Origin: an uncultured Bryobacterales bacterium | GTDB lineage: Bacteria; Acidobacteriota; Terriglobia; Bryobacterales; Bryobacteraceae | DNA: 30,623 nucleotides | Direction of reading: 5' to 3' | Assembly (NCBI GenBank): GCA_937959285.1 | Contig: CALGAR010000152.1 | Location: forward strand, 1 to 30,623 | Shown here: piece by piece, positions 25,346 to 30,623 of the stretch | Numbering within the stretch: position 1 is the first letter of the stretch | Layout of the letters: each line of letters begins with the position of its first letter | Program-made: the position numbers and the translations under genes | Notes under the pieces: model-generated | Seen by the model: only the letters and a program-made list of their open reading frames with translations | Databases searched by the model: none | Told to the model about the DNA's origin: nothing

Positions 25346-26659
25346 ATGTATACCGAAACCGATTCGTGCCGGCTGTGCTCCAGTGCGGATCTTATAGATC
25401 TTGTTGACCTCGGCATGCTTGCTCTGACCGGGGTCTTCCCGCGCAGTCTAGACGAAGAGGTACCGTGCGGCCCGCTCGCACTTGTTCGTTGTATCAAGTG
25501 CGGCCTTGTGCAGCTTAAGCACAACTATGAGCTGACCTCGCTATATGGAGAGACTTACGGTTACCGCTCTGGTTTGAATCAATCAATGGTGGATCATCTC
25601 CAATCGAAGGTCCGCCAGATTGAGCAAATGGTTAACCTTGCCCCAGGCGACTGCGTTGTGGACATAGGCAGCAATGACGGGACCCTCCTGAACTCCTACC
25701 GAATCCCGGGGCTGACGCGAATTGGGATTGACCCCACAGGTGCGAAGTTCCATGAGTTCTATGATCCCGATGTCGAGCTGATACCGGAATTCTTCAGCGC
25801 CAGGGCAATCAAGAGTCGGACGTCGAAGAAAGCGCGGGCTGTTACGTCGATCGCCATGTTCTACGACTTGGAGGATCCGCTCAATTTCGTGGAACAGATT
25901 CTGGAAATTCTTGCCGACGATGGCATTTGGGTGCTGGAACAGAGCTATCTGCCGTTGATGGTCGAGGCGAATGCGTATGACACGATCTGCCACGAGCACC
26001 TCGAGTACTATACGTTGGAACAGATCCTATATATAACCGACAAGCTGGACCTGAAGATCGTTGCTCTCGAAACTAACGCCACGAATGGCGGCAGCTTTTC
26101 CTTGGCAATTGCACGCAGGAAGAGCCCCTATAAAGAAGCCCGGGAAGAAGTGCGACGCCTTCTTGAAAAGGAAGTGAGCGCCGGCTATCGCGGCCTGGAG
26201 CCGTTTGAGCGACTGCGCAACAGCATGGAAAGCCACAGGGACGCCCTGGGGCAATTCCTGCACGAGTGTAAGAGAAACGGTGATCTGGTTCTGGGCTATG
26301 GAGCCTCGACAAAAGGAAATGTGCTGCTTCAGTACTGTGGCGTGTCTCGAGACCTCTTGCCCTGCATTGGAGAAGTAAATCCGGATAAATATGGTGCTTT
26401 CACGCCCGGCACGAAGATCCCCATCGTGCCGGAGGCCGACGTACGAGCCAAGCGGCCTGAATATCTTCTGGTCCTGCCGTGGCACTTCCGGAGGGGCATT
26501 GTCCAAAAGGAAGCGCGTTACCTTGAAGGAGGCGGAGGCCTGGTGTTTCCGCTCCCTAAACTTGAGGTGGTTACTGCAGCGGGCGCACTGTCAGGCGTAG
26601 AGCAACTCGGTCAGACGGCTCAAGCGGGCGCCGATGCCGGCGTGCTTCCTCAGGGCTAG
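25346..26659 (+). CDS. Sugar C-methyltransferase (TylC3/TcaB9-like, zinc-binding)
   Basis: The 437-residue protein has the three-domain layout of nucleotide-sugar C-methyltransferases. The N-terminal zinc site is Cys8/Cys11 and Cys49/Cys52 (CRLC and CIKC). The SAM domain carries VVDIGSNDGTLL at 104-115. The active-site segment YDTICHEHLEYYTL matches the conserved HEH region with catalytic His/Glu in TcaB9-type enzymes. The C-terminal Rossmann-like domain includes LGYGASTKGNVLLQYC. Such enzymes methylate C-3 of a 4-keto-deoxy sugar nucleotide to give a branched-chain sugar. No NDP-sugar synthesis gene is in the window, so the substrate must come from elsewhere. I chose ATG at 25346 because AGGGA precedes it by 9 bases; ATG at 25319 adds nine residues and has no such site. 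A ~25-residue Gly/Ala/Gln-rich tail follows the fold. Confidence 0.9.
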   Translation: MYTETDSCRLCSSADLIDLVDLGMLALTGVFPRSLDEEVPCGPLALVRCIKCGLVQLKHNYELTSLYGETYGYRSGLNQSMVDHLQSKVRQIEQMVNLAPGDCVVDIGSNDGTLLNSYRIPGLTRIGIDPTGAKFHEFYDPDVELIPEFFSARAIKSRTSKKARAVTSIAMFYDLEDPLNFVEQILEILADDGIWVLEQSYLPLMVEANAYDTICHEHLEYYTLEQILYITDKLDLKIVALETNATNGGSFSLAIARRKSPYKEAREEVRRLLEKEVSAGYRGLEPFERLRNSMESHRDALGQFLHECKRNGDLVLGYGASTKGNVLLQYCGVSRDLLPCIGEVNPDKYGAFTPGTKIPIVPEADVRAKRPEYLLVLPWHFRRGIVQKEARYLEGGGGLVFPLPKLEVVTAAGALSGVEQLGQTAQAGADAGVLPQG

Positions 26660-26721
26660 CCTACGGAGGCATGAGATAGCCGGAATTCCAGCCAGCACAG
26701 GGCGCCTTATCCCGGCAATGC

Positions 26722-26727
26722 AAGGAG
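26722..26727 (+). promoter_or_regulatory. Shine-Dalgarno AAGGAG fixing a GTG start
   Basis: AAGGAG is 6 bases before the GTG at 26734 and supports that codon as the start of the sulfotransferase. No ATG is available in frame nearby. Confidence 0.65.
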
Positions 26728-26733
26728 ATTTGT

Positions 26734-27735
26734 GTGATCAGGACATATCGCGATCTAATCGAGGCCTTCGAGAGCTATGAAAACTTGAACAGTCTCGATG
26801 AGATTGCCAACCAGATAGATGACGATATCGCGAATCCAACCGGTATCTATTTGCTCTCCCTGGGACGTCTTCCGGAGAACCCCGATATGTGCCGTCCGTC
26901 ATCGTCATACTGTCCTCGCGAGCATCTTCGTCAGGTACTCCTGAGCTCCGAATTTCAGTCGAAAGTGATCGCCGGTTTGCTGAACCATTTCGGTGAGTAT
27001 GAGCGGGAATTGTACGTACATATACCGAGGTGCGGCGGCACCGACTTGCGCGTGGTGTTGGGTGACGTATTGTTCCCGTTGCCGAAAGACCTGGTGATGG
27101 AGGAATGGACGCAGAAAGTAGCACTCTTTCAGCATCTCCGGCGCTTTGCCTGCGAGAGAAAGACAACCTCCTTTAAGTTCTTCGTGTGCGGCCACTTCAC
27201 GCTCGGAGAGTACATAAATCTTGGCTTCATTAGGGCCTGCGATCATGTATTCACCGTGCTCCGTCACCCAGTGGATCGGGTGCTTTCCCACGTCAACTAC
27301 ATCGTGCATGCCATGCGGCAGGATCCCAAGATGCTGAGGCCCGATACGCGATTGTGGGCCTCCTGGCTTAATCTGGCGAATTTGGACCATGTGCGATGGG
27401 AAGAGCTACCGCTAGATATCCTCAAATCGCCAGCGTTTAGGGGCAGCTTTACGAATCTAATTTGTGGTTGTTTGGGAGACGGTACATTCAAATCTGCAGT
27501 TCGAAACATTCTCACGTCGAAGATCGAGATGATCTTCCTCAAGGACTATGACGCGTGGCTGGCCAGAAAGTGGCAGCTCACTTCCCGACGCGTGAACGCA
27601 GCAGAAAAGTACATATCGTATTCCGACTTGAGCTTCTCTATGAGGCTTACCCTTTTGGATGAGTTAGTAGGCGAGGATTTGAAGCTCTACGACTTTGTTG
27701 CCCGTGAAGGGCTTGGCGCGGCGCCGGAGGCATGA
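26734..27735 (+). CDS. Sulfotransferase-family protein with DUF4214-like N-terminal segment
   Basis: The 333-residue protein has the two PAPS-binding signatures of carbohydrate-type sulfotransferases. The 5'-phosphosulfate loop is VHIPRCGGTDLR at 95-106; the usual Lys after Pro is Arg here. The 3'-phosphate motif is TVLRHPVDRVLSHV at 174-187, with Arg177 and Ser185. It should transfer sulfate from PAPS to a glycan hydroxyl, although it has no obvious membrane helix. The first ~90 residues are extra: GIYLLSLGRLPENPD and LRQVLLSSEFQSK at 37-77 resemble the LGR-x-P ... S-x-EF pattern of DUF4214. The start is GTG with a good Shine-Dalgarno site. It follows the C-methyltransferase after 74 bases. 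Replacement of Lys by Arg in the PAPS loop may lower activity or be a family variant. Confidence 0.8.
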   Translation: MIRTYRDLIEAFESYENLNSLDEIANQIDDDIANPTGIYLLSLGRLPENPDMCRPSSSYCPREHLRQVLLSSEFQSKVIAGLLNHFGEYERELYVHIPRCGGTDLRVVLGDVLFPLPKDLVMEEWTQKVALFQHLRRFACERKTTSFKFFVCGHFTLGEYINLGFIRACDHVFTVLRHPVDRVLSHVNYIVHAMRQDPKMLRPDTRLWASWLNLANLDHVRWEELPLDILKSPAFRGSFTNLICGCLGDGTFKSAVRNILTSKIEMIFLKDYDAWLARKWQLTSRRVNAAEKYISYSDLSFSMRLTLLDELVGEDLKLYDFVAREGLGAAPEA

Positions 27736-27755
27736 CGTGTACTGCCCCGCGTTTT

Positions 27756-27760
27756 GGAGG
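27756..27760 (+). promoter_or_regulatory. Shine-Dalgarno GGAGG choosing the start of the small coiled-coil protein
   Basis: GGAGG lies 4 bases before the ATG at 27765. An alternative ATG at 27732 overlaps the sulfotransferase stop but has its own GGAGG only 1 base away, too close to be used. 27765 is therefore preferred. Confidence 0.5.
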
Positions 27761-27764
27761 CAAT

Positions 27765-28214
27765 ATGTTTGTAGATAAAAAGCCGTTTATATACGCTTGG
27801 CGGCCAATCTATCGTTGGCTATTTCAAGGAATTTTCTGGCCTTTCATGGGACGGGTGCGGTCGTTTCTGTTATCAGATGTTAACCTGGTCGCACTTCAGC
27901 ACGATGTCGCAAATATTAGAGTCCACCAAGCGGCTCATGGCGCTAAGACATTAGAAACGCTGATTGCATTGGAGCAGCGGTATGCAGAGCTGGTCCGGAT
28001 TATGACGGCCTTGCAAGAGGAAGTGGCGACAATGAAAGCGGAACAACGGCGGCAGGCGATACGAACGGACGATGCAATTGCCTTCTTCAGGGGTGTTGAA
28101 GGGGAGCTCCGGGCTGTCAAGTCAGAAACATCTCAGCAGTGGGACTCGATTGAGCGTTTGCTTCTTGGCTTCTTAAGGGATCCCCTGACGAGCGAGGCAA
28201 ACTATACTTCGTGA
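27765..28214 (+). CDS. Small hypothetical protein, aromatic N-terminal helix plus coiled coil
   Basis: The 149-residue protein is not a family I recognise. Residues about 8-37 are rich in Trp, Tyr and Phe (WRPIYRWLFQGIFWPF), consistent with a membrane-surface or re-entrant helix rather than a clean transmembrane span. Residues about 45-140 are charged and helical with few Pro/Gly, and would form a coiled coil (LEQRYAELVRIMTALQEEVATM). It is the last gene of the plus-strand glycan run, 29 bases after the sulfotransferase. A role as a membrane scaffold or length-related partner of the glycosyltransferases is only a guess from place and shape. It ends before a strong hairpin at 28264-28288. Confidence 0.65.
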   Translation: MFVDKKPFIYAWRPIYRWLFQGIFWPFMGRVRSFLLSDVNLVALQHDVANIRVHQAAHGAKTLETLIALEQRYAELVRIMTALQEEVATMKAEQRRQAIRTDDAIAFFRGVEGELRAVKSETSQQWDSIERLLLGFLRDPLTSEANYTS

Positions 28215-28263
28215 TTCGAGTTTCCGTTTATCCGCAGATTTCCCGCCTGCAAGGTAGGTGGGA

Positions 28264-28288
28264 ACCGGCCCCGGGCGGAGGGGCCGGT
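28264..28288. terminator. Strong GC-rich hairpin between convergent genes, probable bidirectional terminator
   Basis: Perfect 9-base arms ACCGGCCCC (28264-28272) and GGGGCCGGT (28280-28288) enclose a 7-base loop. The hairpin sits between the stops of the small coiled-coil gene (28214) and the TonB receptor (28312), where a shared terminator is expected. Neither side has a clear T run, so termination may need Rho or rely on the very stable stem. Confidence 0.55.
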
Positions 28289-28311
28289 ATTGTGCGTATT
28301 CAGAAGGGCTG

Positions 28312-30623
28312 TCAGAACTGGAAGCGCAGGCCGAACTGAAGCGTGCGTGGATCCGTTGCGCTTGTGACTTGGCCAAAATTTCCCGCTCCGACCGTCGTTG
28401 CCACATCCCAGTACGAGAAGTGATGCGGGGCGTTGTAGAACTCGGCACGGAATTCGGTGCGGAGTCGCTCATTGATCGAGAAGATCTTCTGGAGCGACAC
28501 GTCCCAGTTGTTCATTCCAGGACCGATGATCGCGTTCCGGCCCAGGTTGCCGAACGTGGCGGCAGGCTGAACGGCGAACGCTGCCGGATTGAACCAGCGG
28601 GTCCGTCTGCCGGCATCTTCGTAAGGATCACCGACGAGACTGGGCCGCTGGCCTCCGCCCTGACCGATGCCCGCTACGTCGCCCTGCACCGTGATGTTCA
28701 ACGGACGCCCGCTCTGAAGCGTAGTTACACCGGAAACCTGCCAGCCGCCAAACACCTTCTTGTACCAGACATTCTGCTGCTGCCAGAAAGGCAGCGAGTA
28801 GATGTAGCTGAACACGAACACGTGCCTGCGATCGTAACTGGCGAGGCTGCGGTCACCCTTGAAGTTGTAGCTGTCCTGCGGAGTCTCGCTCCAATCGCTC
28901 GCGTCGGTAATGGCCTTGGACCACGTGTAGGCAACGCTCAGGATGCCCCCCTGTTGCAACTGGCGTCTCACCTGCACCTGCAACGAGTTGTAGTTGAAGT
29001 TGGAGCCAGTGATGTACTGCGTGATACTCGCGTAGCCCAGGTAGGGCCGAAGCGCATTGACATTGACTCCGGGGTTCGCGGTCAGCGTACCTACCGGCAA
29101 CTGATTCAGCGACACCGCCCGGTACTGATTCCAGCCGCTTGAGCCAACATAGGCAACGTCGAGAAGCGTGTCTTTCAACAGCTTGTGTTGGATTCCGAAA
29201 CTGTAGTTCTGGACTGTCGGAACCTTGAGATCGATTTCATAGGACGTGACGTTGGACGGGAAAATGCGCTGCTGGCCGCCCGCAGGGTTTTCGACATTTC
29301 CGCTGAACAAGGATGCCTCCTGAATGAACGGCGGATTGTTCACGCGGCCGAAGACGAAGTTGCCCTGGATGCGCTCGAAAAAGAGGCCCCAGCCGCCGCG
29401 GATGACGGTTTCCTGCCGGCCTGTTAGATCGTAGGCGAAGCCGAGGCGAGGGCCAAGCGTGCCGTAATCCCACGGAGAAATCTCCTTTGGCAGACCGCGC
29501 AGCAGCCGCTGATAGACGTCCTCGCTGTATTGAGGAAAACGCTTGCGGAAGGCCTCAGGATACTCCGAGCCGCCCACGGCAAGACCATTGACCGGGTCCC
29601 CCGTGCCTGGTACGATTTGGCCACTGGCGGGATCGACTACAGGCGCCCGGGACGGGTCGAAGAACCGCGGCGAAAAGATCGAGGCATTTTGCAAGGCGGC
29701 GTACTGAGGCTGCATCAGCATGTAGCGCACGCCAAGATCGAGTGTGAGCCGGCTGCCGGCTTTCCAGTTATCTGCAACGTAGAACTCTGCCTGGGTGAAG
29801 CGGAACCACCCTTCGCGGCCGGCCGAAGCTTCCGTATACGTGTTGAAATTCCCCAAAAGCGCGTCAGCCAGTGCGTTCCCCGAATGCAGAGGATGGCCCG
29901 GGCTGAAGTTGAACGTGCCATTGATGGCCGGCTGGTTGTCCTGATTCTTGCGGCTCCGCATGACAAGGACGCCGAACTTCAAGGTGTGGCTGCCCAGCAC
30001 CTTCGAGAAGTCGTCTTTGAACTGGAAGATGCGGTTGAAGTTGTTCCACTGACGGGGGGTTGTTGTCAGCGAGTTGAACCCGGAGATGGCAATGGAAGGG
30101 ATTGACGTCTCGTTGCCGTAGATCATCGGGTAGTCGATGCCGTTGGCTTGACGCGAATAGTCGGTCAGGAACACCGGATTCGGCTGGAAGTTGACCTGCC
30201 GGATGACGTTCCCCGTGAAGGTGAATTGAAACGTGTTGACCGTCGTGGGATTCGCCACGTAGGTCCACTTTGCGCTGGCGTTGGTGCCAGGAATGTTGCG
30301 GTCGAAAGTGGCCGTTTGATTGGTCTGCTGAAGGGAGGTGTAGTAATCGCGGAGATAGTGGACAGCGATTTGATGTTTCTCGCTCAGGTTGTAGTCCACC
30401 TTGTAAATGTACTGGTTGGAGTCGAGCGGATTCGGAGGCTCAAAGACGAAGTTGCCGCCCGCAACGCTCGCGTTGGGCAGGGGGTAGAGATCCACCAGCC
30501 GCTTGGCGTTGGGACTGAACCGGCTGGCAGGAATGATGCCCTCGGGGAAAGGCTGCCCGTTCAGGGGATCGCGAGGCCGCTGACTGGCGGGGAGCGCGGA
30601 GAAGTCTCCGGCCAGCGACGCCG
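28312..30623 (-). CDS. TonB-dependent receptor, Oar-like, 5' end beyond the window
   Basis: The frame is open from the right edge to a TGA at 28312, giving about 770 residues of an outer-membrane beta barrel. The start lies outside the window; the first GTG in the track frame (30495) is internal, because the preceding 42 codons continue in sense with the familiar FDPLNG-like stretch RDPLNGQPFPEG and IIPASRFSPNAKRL. Barrel signatures include repeated aromatic-alternating strands (YEIDLKVPTVQNYSFGIQ, RRQLQQGGILSVAYTWSKA) and the final residue Phe in GLRFQF, the usual outer-membrane assembly signal. Acidobacterial genomes carry many such receptors with an N-terminal carboxypeptidase-regulatory domain, which here would lie upstream. 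It probably imports a carbohydrate or other large ligand. Ligand unknown. Convergent with the glycan cluster. Confidence 0.92.
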   Translation of the reverse strand, partial: ASLAGDFSALPASQRPRDPLNGQPFPEGIIPASRFSPNAKRLVDLYPLPNASVAGGNFVFEPPNPLDSNQYIYKVDYNLSEKHQIAVHYLRDYYTSLQQTNQTATFDRNIPGTNASAKWTYVANPTTVNTFQFTFTGNVIRQVNFQPNPVFLTDYSRQANGIDYPMIYGNETSIPSIAISGFNSLTTTPRQWNNFNRIFQFKDDFSKVLGSHTLKFGVLVMRSRKNQDNQPAINGTFNFSPGHPLHSGNALADALLGNFNTYTEASAGREGWFRFTQAEFYVADNWKAGSRLTLDLGVRYMLMQPQYAALQNASIFSPRFFDPSRAPVVDPASGQIVPGTGDPVNGLAVGGSEYPEAFRKRFPQYSEDVYQRLLRGLPKEISPWDYGTLGPRLGFAYDLTGRQETVIRGGWGLFFERIQGNFVFGRVNNPPFIQEASLFSGNVENPAGGQQRIFPSNVTSYEIDLKVPTVQNYSFGIQHKLLKDTLLDVAYVGSSGWNQYRAVSLNQLPVGTLTANPGVNVNALRPYLGYASITQYITGSNFNYNSLQVQVRRQLQQGGILSVAYTWSKAITDASDWSETPQDSYNFKGDRSLASYDRRHVFVFSYIYSLPFWQQQNVWYKKVFGGWQVSGVTTLQSGRPLNITVQGDVAGIGQGGGQRPSLVGDPYEDAGRRTRWFNPAAFAVQPAATFGNLGRNAIIGPGMNNWDVSLQKIFSINERLRTEFRAEFYNAPHHFSYWDVATTVGAGNFGQVTSATDPRTLQFGLRFQF

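Noticed and set aside
28258..29142. Plus-strand open frame opposite the TonB receptor
   Set aside because: It overlaps the shared terminator hairpin and the receptor coding strand; no family motif is present.
30495..30495. Start codon of the TonB receptor at 30495
   Set aside because: The codon is an internal GTG (Val). The frame stays open with typical Oar-like sequence up to the right edge, so the true start is outside the window.

Overview
The window looks like a chromosomal segment of an Acidobacteriota member, most likely of the Solibacter/Bryobacter type. This is inferred from the gene repertoire: an Oar-like TonB-dependent receptor, a Ser/Thr kinase fused to a TPR tail, a Tat-exported arylsulfatase, an exported Gfo/Idh/MocA protein and moderately high GC. 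No rRNA, tRNA, CRISPR array, transposase or phage gene was seen.

Layout. (1) 1-3719 is a purine operon: the 3' end of purQ, purL and purF. The first ~1.3 kb (purQ tail and the front half of purL) reads like an alphaproteobacterial gene and differs in codon use from the rest, so purL appears mosaic. (2) 3770-10666 holds separate genes: a class I aminotransferase, a membrane-anchored hypothetical protein, a convergent TPR kinase, an exported Gfo/Idh/MocA protein and a small membrane protein. (3) 17618 down to 10660 is a five-gene minus-strand operon: a DUF2760 protein, a short Hsp70, a long Hsp70 with a DUF3731-like tail, thiL, and an O-methyltransferase. No DnaJ or GrpE gene accompanies the two Hsp70s. 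(4) A divergent arylsulfatase follows at 17690-19336. (5) 19457-28214 is a surface-glycan cluster: an FkbM methyltransferase with a long coiled coil and a terminal beta-sandwich (minus), then on the plus strand a tandem two-module glycosyltransferase, a GT4 glycosyltransferase, a sugar C-methyltransferase, a sulfotransferase and a small coiled-coil protein. (6) 28312 to the right edge is a 5'-truncated TonB-dependent receptor.

How it fits together. The glycan cluster can plausibly assemble, methylate and sulfate a surface polysaccharide. The FkbM/coiled-coil/beta-sandwich protein has the architecture expected of a chain-terminating methyltransferase with a molecular ruler, and its coiled coil carries a recent in-frame 135-bp duplication. 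The DUF2760-Hsp70-Hsp70 cassette is the other candidate for an uncharacterised system. Both proposals are inference from domain architecture and gene order. All family calls were made by eye from motifs, without database searches.
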